Below, one piece after another: positions 21,421 through 32,450 of a stretch of 64,000 bases of DNA (positions are counted from its first letter, which is position 1; each line of letters starts with the position of its first letter). Under the pieces are notes generated by a model. The model saw only the letters and a list, made by a program, of their open reading frames with translations. It did not search any database and had not been told where the DNA came from. The translations under genes and the position numbers were made by a program. Source of the stretch: Diphasiastrum complanatum (lineage: Eukaryota > Streptophyta > Lycopodiopsida > Lycopodiales > Lycopodiaceae). Where the stretch lies: NCBI GenBank assembly GCA_029204225.1, contig CM055095.1:21681252-21745251 (forward strand). Reading direction: 5' to 3'.

Positions 21421-21599
21421 TTGCTTCTGTCGCGATATCTTTTGCAAATAACTTTGCAGCATTGCGGTCAGATCTTCCTTAGTCGTAGATTTGTTCGTTG
21501 TTTTGCTAGAGGATTTATTCTTCGAGGATTTTATGCGCCTTGTTGAAGATTTTTTATCAGGTTTCGAGGACTTTTGCTTCTCGTTGTGACTTTGAATAA

Positions 21600-23129
21600 T
21601 TTCTCCATGTCACTTGTCCAGGACTGATCTTCTGTCTTTGCCAGTTTTCCTTCAATAACATCAATTCTCTGCACAACAGCATCAGTCGCAGCTTTCGCTT
21701 TCGTGTCTGCAGCAACTGGTGTTGCTACATACTGATATTTGGGTCGCGGCTTCTGCGACTGAGGGCAATCAGGATACTTGTGGCCAGGCTCTCTGCAATT
21801 CGAACATAATGGTACATAACCAATCGGCTTTCACGATTGAGGACAATCAGGAGAAAAATGTCTCGGCTCTCCACAGTTGTAGCAGTTGCCCAAAACTGGT
21901 TTAGTCGCGGTTTGAGACTTTGCTGGTCCAACAAATTTAGAAGGATTATGCCTTCTTGGTGCGAACTTGGGTCTGTCCTGTTGGGCTGATGCTGCAATAC
22001 CCTGTACATAGTTAGTAGTCACATCATTTTGAAAAATAAAAAGTACCTCCTGGACAGGATCTTCAATGTATTTGACATTCACAATAGTGCAGTCTTCCTT
22101 AGTGTGTCCAGAAGTTCCACATTTCATACACCACATTCTTGAGTTGGAAGAAGATGCTTTTGGCCTTCTATCTACAACTTCAGAGATCTGCACTTTCAAG
22201 TCATTTAACTTTTTATTAAGGTCAGCCATATTACTCTTCCAATCAACTTTAGAAGTTGACAACTTATCCTCGACAACTTTCGTGTCGTCCTTTCATTTAA
22301 TTCATCATTTATTCTTTCTCTCTCCTTTGTCAGTTTCTAGTTTTGATATATTGTTGTTTTCATATTCCGAGCTTTAAGAATTGGTACTTGAATCAGAATC
22401 TGAATCTTCATTGTTGTCACTAGAACCAGTCTTTGACTTTCGAGATTTCTTCGTTGATCGTCGCTTTCATGCTAGTTTTGAGGTCTCGAAATTTTTGGCA
22501 CTAGCTATTACTGCTGCTAAGGAGGTCATGTCCCCTTGTCTGCAATACCGATCAATCTTTGGTGGTAAACCAACCAAAAACCATTCGATCTGCATATCTA
22601 CGGGATATACATCGGTTAGTTTTCCTATGAGATTTTTAACCTTACGTGTATATTTGCAAAGGGATTCTTTACTCTTCTTCTGAACATTGTTTAGACGTCC
22701 AAGAATTCTAGATTTGTAACCGATCTCTCTGAACTGGTTCAGAAACGCATCTTTCAGCAAGTACCAAGTTCCTACACGGCCTGGTCCAACTTGACTGTAC
22801 CATATGCGCACCTGCTTTCTTAGCAGACCAGGAAAAATTCGTAATTTGTCTACGTCAGTTCCCTCGTTATTCACATTAGCGATTGACTCAAATTGTGAGA
22901 CATAGCTATCTGCATCATCGGAAGAAGTCCCTTTAAAATAATTGTATTTAATTTTGGAGATAGAAGTGAAACGTGCAGCAGGACCCTCCATACCGAAGCT
23001 AATTAGGAGTTCAAGTAACTGGGCAGTGATTTCGTCTAGATTTCTTCGACTAGTATTCTCACTTTGTCTTCGTAAAAATTCCTCTCTAAGCTTACGGTAT
23101 CGTTCTAATCTGGATTCTCTATCAGACAT
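21600..23129 (-). pseudogene. gag: Element B gag with three zinc knuckles
   Basis: Starts with ATG at 23129 (MSDRESRLERYRKLREEF), 50 bases after the primer site in minus-strand sense. Capsid motifs: YNYFKGTSSDDADSYVSQFE, RIFPGLLRKQVRIWYSQV, LKDAFLNQFREIGYKSR and QIEWFLVGLPPKIDRYCR. The frame stops at 22467 and resumes at 22262. Three CCHC knuckles follow: CMKCGTSGHTKEDC, CYNCGEPRHFSPDC and CSNCREPGHKYPDC (about 21800-21763). Three knuckles is more than the usual one or two in plant gypsy gags. Confidence 0.85.
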
Positions 23130-23181
23130 GCACTAGAGATGGAAATGGATTTGTCAGATTTCTTGTAACTTTCCTAAACTA

Positions 23182-23199
23182 TCCCCGGCAACGGCGCCA
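23182..23199 (-). other. Element B primer binding site (tRNA-Asp)
   Basis: On the minus strand TGGCGCCGTTGCCGGGGA, the standard plant gypsy site complementary to the 3' end of tRNA-Asp. It lies 12 bases inside the LTR boundary inferred at 23212. Confidence 0.9.
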
Positions 23200-23211
23200 A
23201 AAATTGGTATA

Positions 23212-24085
23212 TGTCGTACTATACCAACAGGGTTAATATAGATTTTATAGTAAATAATGTCGTTCCCACAGAGGACAGTGTTAGAAAGTTATGTTTTTGG
23301 TACAATTATGGCAATTGGTTTCGAGTGTTATTCTAGTTGTCGACAGACATTAAAAAGTAACCAGTAGTACTTATATTTGGGATGGGTAGTGTTAATAAAT
23401 TCAGAACAACAATCTGGCCTCTATCGAATTGGATGAAGCGCGTTCTACAGATGAGATGTTATCAGAGTAGTACAACGGTACTACACTCTGGCTGATTAAG
23501 GTGTCAACAGAGAATCGAGAATTGTTCAATGTATTCGCGACTGTGCAGACAATTAATTAATCGCTTTCGCGAACTATTCGTTTCTAGACAGAAGTCCTCA
23601 ACAACTAAAGTCCAACTTAATGGTTAAAGAACACGAAGAGTTTTAGAATACGTTAGAAACTTATGTCAATGCCAATCAGGAAGACAGATCAGAGACTTAA
23701 TTCTTCAGGCAGGGACTGTCATCTCATATGCATACATACAGCTTTATTCAATGATCGTGCTAGACTGTACCCAAGATAGTCGTTATTCGAGTGCCGAAAA
23801 GAAAGTATTCGCGACAGACGAATAAGATAGTTTAAATACAGTTCTTTAGAGCATGCTTTACGGAAACTCAACAAACAACTGTAATGCACTAGAGCGTCTT
23901 TCTGATCGGAGAGAAATTCATGAAATGCGTTAGAGATTGTTAGCAGACTCCAGATCACTCACACTCAGCAGTGCGGAAAACAGAGATAAGAGAGAATAAC
24001 TCACAGAACTCTATTCACTTCTTCAATCTCTTACATAAGCATAAACTCTTCTCTCTCGATGATCGAGACTGAAGCATGAGATCAA
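23212..24085 (-). repeat. Element B 5' LTR, truncated
   Basis: On the minus strand the LTR ends ...TAGTACGACA at 23212, just before the primer site. At least 655 bases (to about 23868) are repeated inverted at 25306-25963, where the same terminus is seen. The rest, to about 24085, is LTR-like but unpaired and abuts repeat Z at 24089. The opposite LTR of B is absent. Confidence 0.8.
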
Positions 24086-24088
24086 TAT

Positions 24089-24451
24089 ATGTTCTACGGG
24101 ACGAACAAACACACCTCTAAAACAACAGGGGTCTAGTTAACGATTAGGCTGAGAATACGTTCACCTATACCATAAGAGGTATACTTAACTATGAGTTAAA
24201 GTTACTCTAGTTTATCATGTCTTTTCGTATCTAGTCGTTTCGTATGGAAAACCTAGTAAAGGTTGTCCAAGACAATGTCTTTTCCTTTAAAAGGTCTTGC
24301 CCTTAATTACAAGGCAAGTACTTAGGAGATATATTCCCAAAAAATGACTTAGGCCTCTTCATGATTTATACTTATCCAGCTCATATTTTCATTTTCGAGT
24401 AATCATGCCATATTTATGTTGATATTTTATTTAACATTTTCGTGGCATCAC
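24089..24451 (+). repeat. Direct repeat Z, right copy
   Basis: Matches 12794-13178, lacking about 20 bases near its start and with scattered substitutions. Ends at the same CGTGGCATCACA. It is followed by inverted repeat X instead of element B. Confidence 0.8.
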
Positions 24452-25305
24452 ACAAAGTAACATTTCTTGAGACTGATTGATCGTAGAGACCAAGCCAATC
24501 AATTGTTCGAAGGCTTTCTGGTCCTCTTCAATCCAAGTAAAAGATTTGTCCTCCTTCAAGAGTCTCACTAATGGAGAGATGAGGGAGGAGTAATTGATAA
24601 GAAACTTCCTATAATAACTCGCTCTTCTTAGGAAATATCGTAACTCATTTGCAATGGTGGGAGGTAGCATCCCTTTCGATCAATCAAAATCATATGGATT
24701 GAGCAATGGGTATCAGTATTTCCCTCAATCAATAGGCTTTTACCTTGTTCGTTAGAATTTCTTAATAATAAAAACAAGTATTTACAAAGTTTGATTCGTG
24801 TTCAGCTAGTAGGTAGCGCTGTAGTTGTTCAATCAAAGCAGCGTGATTTTATAGTTCACAAACAACACTTTGTTTTAATGTGTGTTCATAAACAAATTTT
24901 TCAAGCATTAATCAGTGAGACAGTTAGCAAATGACATATAGGTTTAGTGTTTCCCTTAGTGCGGTTAGACTGCTTTCACAACTGAACAAATGCCAAACAG
25001 GTAAGTAAAGTGCTCTAAGAAAAGTAATGGGAAAACAATTAGGCTTGCTCAAAAGGGAATGAGCTCCAATGGAAGATCTGTTTCTCACAAGTCCACAGAC
25101 CCACACGCATGTTAGAAACAACAACAGGTAGGAAAATGGGACACTAACAGGGTTCTGAATGAACTAGGCAGCAGGTCCGCAAGGTTTACTAAGCAAGAAG
25201 GCAGCAGGGCAGGGATTGAACAGACCCGCAGACAACATGGATTGGTCCGCAAGTAGATATTTGAGGTGGGCGAATACTGTAGGTAGGGCGCAAATCAGGG
25301 CTGCT
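24452..25305 (-). repeat. Repeat X, inverted copy
   Basis: Inverted copy of 6383-7250, including the gypsy RT-tail fragment on the minus strand (LRYFLRRASYYRKFLINY, 24670-24440), which is slightly more diverged than the plus copy. Confidence 0.8.
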
Positions 25306-25963
25306 GAGTTTCCGTAAAGCATGCTCTAAAGAACTGTCGTTAAACTATCATATTCGTCTGTCGCAAATACTTTCTTTTCGACACTTGAATAACGACTATC
25401 TTTGGTATAGTCTAGCATGATCATTGAATAAAACTGTATATATACATATGAGATGACAGTCCCTGTCTGAAGAATTAAGTCTCTGATCTGTCTTCTTGAT
25501 TGGCATTGACATAAGTTTCTAACGTATTCTAAAACTCTTCGTGTTCCTTAACCATTAAGTTGGACTTTAGTTGTTGAGGACTTTTATCTAGAAACGAATA
25601 GTTCACGAAAGCGATTAATTAATTGTCTGCACAATCGCGAATACATCGAACAATTCTCGATTCTCTGTTGACACCTTAATCAGCCAGAGTGTAGTATCGT
25701 TGTACTACTCTGATAACATCTCAACTGTAGAACGCGCTTCATCCAATTTGATAGAGGCCAGATTGTTGTTCTGAATTTATTAACACTACCCATCCTAAAT
25801 ATAAGTAATACTGGTTAATTTTTAATGTCTATCGACAACCAGAATAACACTCGAAACCACTTGCCATAATTGTACCAAAAACATAACTTTCTAACGCTGT
25901 CCTCTGTGGGAACGACACTATTTACTATAAAATCTATATTAACCCTGTTGGTATAGTACGACA
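25306..25963 (+). repeat. Element B-type LTR fragment, inverted relative to B
   Basis: Matches 23212-23868 in inverted orientation and ends exactly at the LTR terminus TACGACA (25963). It begins at CTGAGTTTCCGTAAAGC without an LTR start, so it is a 3' LTR fragment joined to repeat X. Confidence 0.8.
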
Positions 25964-26050
25964 CTTTGAACTGTAATCGAGACATAGATTGACTCCTTTA
26001 CCATTTTCTTTCATTGATAACTTGTTTAGGGGTCATTTTATATCCCATCA
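25964..26050 (+). repeat. 3' end of element A 3' LTR
   Basis: 87 bases matching 7253-7338 and ending at the same CCCATCA. What follows (GAAGCCATGACTC) is not primer-site-like and is taken as flanking DNA. Confidence 0.7.
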
Positions 26051-26640
26051 GAAGCCATGACTCAAATCTCGACTGAAGCCCTGACTCACCATCTCGACCG
26101 AAGGAGTTGCTCACCATCTCAACTGAAGGAGTTGCTCACCATCTCGACCGGACCGAATCCACGCCAGAGCACATAACTTTCGACCAAGAAATCTGATTGC
26201 AATTTCGAACACACCACCATCTTCCTAGAGCCTTCGAGTTTGAAAAAAAAGAAAGAGGCATCTTCCTTATTTTTTTTTTCAAAAATAAAATTTATACCAA
26301 TAGAAAGCCCTTCTCATACTGAGTCTTCCCTTTGAGTTCCCTACTACCTGAAAAAAAAAAAAAAAAAAAAATCCTAAATAATCAAAAACCTTAAAATTTC
26401 CAAAAATACCAAAAGCTCATACAAAACACAAAAATACACGCAAGTACACAATGGACCACCATACTAATTCTGATATCCTAGAAGACCATCCATACAAAAT
26501 GAGGTCCCCTACAGCTAAACAAATCAAACGTCGTAGGTTCTATCGAATGCGGTCCCAACTCCACGAGCCATCCACAAATTTATTCGAAGGACAAGAACCT
26601 GATAGAGCCGATTCTTCATGAGCACGAGTCCATGTTCATG
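26051..26640. other. Low-complexity spacer
   Basis: Contains short tandem copies of a phrase around GCTCACCATCTCGACC (26070-26160), poly-T and poly-A runs (26269-26283, 26350-26371) and A-rich sequence. No gene seen. Confidence 0.5.
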
Positions 26641-26649
26641 GTGTTGAAA

Positions 26650-27790
26650 CATCACATGCCAGACCACACCTGAATGGAGCTTCTGCCACTCACGGAGCTC
26701 ATTTGGAGAAGAGAACACCCAAGCTAGATCTACCCAAGTTTGACGGTAGTTCGGACTCTCAAAGATTTTTGCAAATCTTTGAGAATGCATGTGATGTGTA
26801 TGGCGAAACATCTCCTGGCGCTATGGCCCAGTTGTTTTTATGACCATGTTCGCTAAAGCATGTGACTAGGTTTTTAACCTAGATCGTGAAGATAAGGCAG
26901 ACTGGTCAATTCTGAAAGAGTCCTTTATCAAGCGTTTTAAACCATTTCATTTGATAGAGAGTCCTTTTGTCAAATTGATTAACATCAAGATGGCAAAAGA
27001 TGAACGTGCACAAGACTATATTGAGCTTTTCAAGAGCTTAAAAGGTCAAGTACAAGAACAGCCCTCCGAACAGATGCTCACCATCTAGTTTTTAGTTAGC
27101 CTTCCAAGATGGATAGATGCGAGTTTAAATCCAATGACAAATATACAAGCCTCAAGTTAGCTATGTCTGATGCCATCAAGGAAGAAGATGAAGGATCAAT
27201 TGTTGATGAATCCAAGGAAATGAGAGCACACGTTCTCCCGTCCATGAGTCGAAGCCGATTGAGGATACCCAAGGTCAGCTTTGGAAGTCTCGGTTGGAGT
27301 TGCTTAATAAGCAACACCAACTATAGATGAAAAAACTCAAAATGCCTTGAAGTCTATCCAATACAGTATGCCTGGTCAACCAAACCATGCACAGGTACCT
27401 TATAGACAAAAACCAATATGGTGCCCACATTGCCGGGCTACGCATCCTGCTGATGCTTGTCCTTCATATCAGCCTATCCAAGCACATATAGTCCAACAAT
27501 ATGAAGAATAGTCGTCACCATCTGGACATTTCTTGACTTATCATGAATATCCACCTAAAAGTCCAGAACCACTAGCCATACAAAATGGCTATGCCATTAC
27601 GCAAGGGCCATTGAGCAACAGATGTTTCATCTGTGGTGAAACTGGCCATTTCATGGTTGATTGTCCAGTCAAGACCAAGTATCACGCCAAGTGTCCCGAC
27701 TGTATCAAGAAACACAGTTTCAAAGACTATCTGAAACAACCAAGTAAGATCCTACCTGCCCACCATGTTAGTTATGAATCACGATAAGAT
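26650..27790 (+). pseudogene. gag: Decayed gypsy gag (element E)
   Basis: Across three frames the plus strand reads as a Retrotrans_gag protein: TPKLDLPKFDGSSDSQRFLQ, FENACDVYG, ADWSILKESFIKRFKPFHLI, INIKMAKDERAQDYIELFKS and LVSLPRWIDASLNPM. Then come a WCPHCRATHPADACP zinc motif (near 27420) and the CCHC knuckle CFICGETGHFMVDC (27633-27674). There are several stops and shifts and no protease or RT afterwards. The sequence decays into the copia LTR at 28168. It is unlike the gags of A and B. Confidence 0.75.
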
Positions 27791-28167
27791 CTTCACAACA
27801 ACACCACACGAGCACCATAGCAACCAACAGTTAAACCTACTGCTCAATTGAGAAGTTACTTGTGAACTTCTACATCACTACGCCATTTACCAGATCAATA
27901 ATCGCACATAGATGCCATATGAAATGAGTTATTGCAAGACATAGAGGAAACTGATATTCTGTCATCTGCTACTATTCCCAAACAAGAGCACCCTCCCCAA
28001 GGCATTGACATTTTCTCCCCTCTCCTGCAACCTCAGTTCTATATGAAGATCTACTTTCTGATGAGATTTCCACTACCTGCATAACATGACACCACTCTAA
28101 GAAATAGAAAATCTAAACAAAAGTTTATTTATGAATCTCATAATCTGAAGGATACTAATGGGAATAG

Positions 28168-28806
28168 TGTTGGATGTATTCCCTCTAGCTCTCCTTAATC
28201 CCATTTTAATCTGCCTACATTCATGCTGCATATTTTTTAACGTTGTCACACAGTCTGCATATTTACATGCAAATTCGCACAGACGAAAAAAAGGCAAACG
28301 AATCGCGACACCGTGTTTCTACACAGTTTAAGGTGACAGACAAAAAGGGGACACTATCTTACAGAATGCCAAACGTGCTCTAAAAGCTAAGGCACTCTGT
28401 AAATCTTATCCTAAGGCCATTCATAAGAGTGATGAACTTTTTGCATCAACGTTCACTTCAGCACTGGCTGACATCGCACCCTTTTCACGCTCACCCCATG
28501 CAGTTGTGCTAACGGATTGGACAATGATTGCAGCCACCCACGATCTCCTACAGACAGCACATCCACTCTGTACTTTCACATCTGCACACTTGTAATATTA
28601 TGTAATATATATATATACTGGACATCATTTGTGTAATAGATGATGAAGAGAGCAGAAGAAGACGACATAAACGAAGTAGATGCCTTGAGCATTGATTTTT
28701 CATTTTGTCAGAATTAAGGTTTAATTCCATTTTACAGATTGAAATAAGCTTTGTAGGACACGCGGTTTCGTCCGCTACTGTATTGTGCTCTACTGCATTA
28801 TTGACA
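28168..28806 (+). repeat. Copia element F, left LTR (truncated)
   Basis: Starts TGTTGGATGTATTCCCTC and matches the right LTR at 28999-29641 at high identity. Landmarks are a TATA region (ATATATATATAC, about 28604-28618) and GACACGCGGTTTCGTCCGC near the end. It is cut at ATTGACA, where pol sequence begins. Confidence 0.88.
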
Positions 28807-28990
28807 AGCACATTGAGATTAGATATCACTACATCAGGGGCAAGGTTCTCGACAGAGAGGTAAGCTTAACGTACTGCAGAACGCAGGACATGGTTGCAGA
28901 CATCTTCATGAAAACACTCAGTGTTAATGCACACAACAGATTTTGTGCATTGCTCAGTGTAAAGATCAAGGCATTCATGGATCCAAATTA
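28807..28990 (+). pseudogene. pol: Copia element F, last 60 codons of RNase H
   Basis: The very end of copia pol: KHIEIRYHYIRGKVLDREVS, then YCRTQDMVADIFMKTLS (the conserved VADI-x-TK region, here FMKT) and a stop. Everything from gag to most of RNase H is missing between the left LTR and this tail. Only about 190 bases of internal sequence remain. Confidence 0.9.
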
Positions 28991-28998
28991 AGGGGGGG
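28985..28998 (+). other. Polypurine tract of copia element F
   Basis: AAATTAAGGGGGGG directly abuts the right LTR start TGTTGG at 28999, as required for plus-strand priming. Confidence 0.88.
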
Positions 28999-30201
28999 TG
29001 TTGGATTTATTCCCTCTAGCTCTATTAAATCCCATTTTAATCTATCTCCATTCATGTTGCATATTTACTAACGTTGTCACGCAGTCTGCATATTTACAAG
29101 CAAATTCGCACAGACGAAGAAAAGGTGAAAAAATCGCGACACCGTGTTTCTACACAGTTTAAGGTGACAGGCGAAAAGGGGACACTATTTTACACAATGC
29201 CAAAAGTGTCCTAAAAGCTAAGGCACCCTGTAAATCTTATCCTAAGGCCATTCGTAAGAGTGACACACTTTTTTCATCATCACCAACGTTCACTTCAGCA
29301 TTGGCTGACGTCGCACCTTTTTTATGCTCACCCCATGCAGTTGCGCTAACGGATTGGACAACGATTGCAGCCACCCACGATTTCCTACAGACAGCACATC
29401 CACTCTGTACTTTCACATCTGCACACCTGTAATATTATGTAATATAAATATACTGGACATTGTTTGTGTAATAGATGATGAAGAGAGCAGAAGAAGATGA
29501 CATAAACGAAGTAGATGCCCTGAGCATTGATTCTTCATTTTGTCAAAATTAAGGTTTAATTCCTTTTTACAGATTGAAATAAGCTTTGTAGGACACGCGG
29601 TTTCGTCCGCTACTATATTGTGCTCTACCACATTATTGACATGTATACATGATATACTTAATCTGATACAATTCATTGTTTTGTGTTCAGATCTATGTTA
29701 ACATTGCTATGCTTATCATTCATTCTGTTTGATCTTTCTAGTTGTCCTTACTAGTAATAGACGATTAACATTTAGTCTTGTCTTTCGTGAATCATTCGTG
29801 ACTAATTATCAATCGAGCACAGTCTAGCTCTTCGCGACATATAATTTGTCTTGCTATTCGTGACAAATTATTCTTCTGGCGCTTCATCTATTAATGTTTG
29901 GCTACGTAATCTAGAATGACCGTGATTCTATCACTAAAGTTCTGTCATTCTGATAGGCGTAGTCATGCTTACGGAGAGAGTCGTATAGTTCATTCCGCTG
30001 TGCACGAACATTTTCTGTTCGAGTTCATTTCTCGTTCGTTTCTTGTTCGAGTTCGTTTCTCATTCGTGTTCGTCATTTATTCTCCCCCTCTCTCTCCAAC
30101 ATATCGTACCTTCTCCTTCTATGTATTTCAAGCCATATCCTACAATATCTCTTATCAATGATGATAGATTTAGTGTTACCAGCCCCGTCTTGTTTTGACA
30201 A
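28999..30201 (+). repeat. Copia element F, right LTR
   Basis: Starts TGTTGGATTTATTCCC after the polypurine tract. TATA region TAATATAAATATAC at about 29439-29452. Homology to a third, inverted copy (49336-50111) continues well past the point where the left LTR is cut, to about 29755, so the true LTR is longer than 640 bases. A possible terminus is TTTTGACA at about 30201, followed by a primer-site-like CATATCAGAGT. The part from 29760 on is rich in TTCGTG/TCGTTCGAG motifs. The end is inferred. Confidence 0.65.
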
Positions 30202-30339
30202 GGGCATATCAGAGTAAGTCTCTTTACTCTACAAACAAGTGAAATATTGTCAAGGTGAATTATCAATGTTGATGAATGCAAGTTTTGTTCGACAAGTGTC
30301 ATACAGTTCTCACTCTATGTACCGTTTGTTTATTTCCTT

Positions 30340-32450
30340 GTCATCAGTTCCTGCATTAAGAGACAGGCAGACTCAGGAGTATACCTTGTGGGCTGTGTCT
30401 GCACTCGGCTTGATCTTATGGGAGGATTCGACTGATGAGCCACTTCTGGGACTTGTTGTTGGGTAGCAACAACATCTTTGTCTGATTCGTTGTCTCAAAG
30501 TAGGTCGACAATAGACACGCCTGAGCCAGAAGCTTGGATTGTCGTGACTGTATCCCGACTATACAAGATTTGTTGGGTATAAGGATCGTACAACTTGTAG
30601 GTGTTATTAGACGAAGTAGATCTGATCAGGATGGTCTTGAGACCTTGAAAGTCTAATTTATTCCTTGTCTCTTTTGGGATTCGCCCATAGGCAATGCACC
30701 CAAACACTCTTGGATTCTTCAAAGAAGGTTTAGAGCCTATCCACACCTCGTGGGGTGTCTTGTCTGAGAAGGCCTTGGTCGAACATCTATTCTGGACGTA
30801 AGCTACAGTGGAGATAGCTTCAGCCTAGAATCTCTTGGGCAACGATGCATGCGATAACATACACTTAGCAGATTCGACCAAAGTATGGTTCTTCCTCTCA
30901 ACTAAGCCATTAGACTAAGGATTGTAAGGAGTAATGAATTGTTGCTCGATGCCTTGGCTTTGGCAGTACTCCTTAAACTCGACAGAGATGTATTCTCCAC
31001 CGTTGTTTGACCTTAGGGCCTTGATCGTCTTTCCAGTCTCCTTTTCTGCATGCTCCTTGAAGATTCTGAAGTAGTTGAAGGTTTCTGATTTCTTCTTTAT
31101 GAATTACACCATCGTTCTTCTGGAGAATTCGTCAATAAAGGTTATAAAATACTTGGCATCCTTCAACGAAGGATCTTTCATCGGGCCACAAATATCTAGA
31201 TGTACACCATCTAGCAATCCTCTAGCAACATGTTGATGGCTTGACTTAAATGGTTTCCTAGGAGGTTGCCATGTTGTATTGATTTGATCTTCTCTTTGAA
31301 CCTGTTCCAATGCACTTATCAACTAGACAGTTTTGACAGATAGGTAACTCGACTTTTTCGCGAGGATAGTTGAGATCAAGAACAATAGATTGTCTAGACA
31401 TTCATTGTAAAGCAGCATGATTTAAATGACCAAGTCTATAATGCCAAAGTAAACCTTTATTTGAATGAATTGAAGTACTGAGAGCCTGACTAGAGGTAGA
31501 AAATCAATGACTTAATTTATACAAGTATCCATGCCTCTTTTCGAGTTCTAGGATCTTGTCTGTCCTATCAACTACTTTACACTGATCACATTCGAATTCT
31601 ACTCTGTGCCCTAGATCTGTGATTTTGCTTACAGAGAGTAGATTCGTAGATAACTTTAATACAGGACTTTAGAGAGTAGCCTAGACTGATTATTTGCAAA
31701 GAATAATCTTACAGTGCCTTCACCTTTAATAGCTTGTGTGCTATTGTCGCCAAGGTGAACGAATTTCTAAATACTGCAAGGTGTATAGGACTCGAAACAA
31801 CCAATGAGGCTAGTCATGTGCTGAGTGGCTCCAGAATCCAGGAACCAAGAACTGTCGCCAAATGCTCCTTGATGGTTGGTCATGAAGGCATCATGATCCG
31901 CTTCTTGAATAGGCTGTAAAGCTTCTGCAGCTACATTTGCCACTTGATTCGACTGTCCTTCGCTGTTGTTCTTCGCTTGAAGTATATGGCAGTCTTGTAT
32001 TTCGTGGTTGTTTCATTTGCAGTATTTACAGAACAGCTTCTACAATGTCTGCGGATTCAATTGTTCCTTGTGTTGAGTTGGTTTCTGGTCTGTCTTTAAT
32101 TGCTTCGGGTCTTTTTTCTTCTTCTGCTTTGTCGTGCTCTTGTTGGTGTACAAGGCATGAGAATCTGTTGAAAAACTCAAGGCTTCATTCCTTCGCGTGT
32201 CTTCCTGCAACAACATAGTAATGACTCTCGAAAGAGTCAATTATGGATGAATCGTGATGATCATCACCCAGCTGTCGTAAGAACTTGGCAAGCTTGTAAG
32301 TAGTTGCATCACTGCGTCTTGATCATCTATGACAGATCCGACAGCGGCCATTTGTCTTAGCAGGTTCTTGAATTGATTAATATGATTCTGCAGAGAATCA
32401 CCATTCGTCATCATTCTATTCTAGCAATCAAGACACACAGCATAAGACAA
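30340..32450 (-). pseudogene. pol: Copia element D: gag, protease, integrase (minus)
   Basis: Minus strand, across several frames. UBN2-type gag: LQNHINQFKNLLRQMAAVGS and LLTSLPSSYDSWVMII. Damaged knuckle CKYCK-x-NNHEIQDC. Aspartic protease: SWFLDSGATQHMTS. Pre-integrase HYRLGHLNHAALQ near 31400. Integrase core: GLLDGVHLDICGPMKD and KYFITFIDEFSRRTMV (31230-31100), then SLKNPRVFGCIAYGRIP and YKLYDPYTQQILYSRD (30740-30560). The coding trail ends near 30340 before RT. There is no LTR or primer site around it, so it is an internal fragment. Confidence 0.85.

Larger units (their letters stand above)
13179..24088 (-). mobile_element. Element B: Ty3/gypsy, minus strand, with extra 3' ORF
   Basis: Reading the minus strand from right to left: LTR (about 24085-23212), tRNA-Asp primer site, gag, protease, RT, RNase H, integrase, then a stress-box-rich spacer and a long extra ORF ending near 13519. 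The left LTR is missing: the element stops at the boundary of repeat Z. A solo LTR is nested in its integrase. Numerous single-base frame breaks make it non-autonomous. No chromodomain follows the integrase. The lineage is not certain; Athila/Tat-like features are the tRNA-Asp site and an additional 3' ORF. Confidence 0.75.
7253..26050 (+). mobile_element. Element A: Ty3/gypsy (Tat-like) with nested insertions
   Basis: The outer limits are two copies of the same LTR 3' end: 7253-7338 and 25964-26050, both in plus orientation and diverging exactly after CCCATCA. A primer-site-like TGGTGCGTCTGCCGGGA follows the left copy only, as expected of a 5' LTR. Internal order on the plus strand is gag, protease, RT, degenerate RNase H, integrase, archaeal-type RNase H. 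The 3' part is filled by element B (minus strand), a direct duplication and an inverted block. The 5' end of A's LTR could not be located on either side. All ORFs carry some stops or frameshifts, so A is not autonomous now. Assignment to the Tat group rests on the second RNase H. Confidence 0.7.

Noticed and set aside
12794..24451. Repeats Z/Z' as target-site duplication of element B
   Set aside because: About 385 bases, whereas LTR element integration makes 4-6 bases.
30201..30215. CATATCAGAGT as a firm tRNA-iMet primer site
   Set aside because: Differs from TGGTATCAGAGC in the first bases and is not followed by any gag; kept only as a hint for the LTR end.
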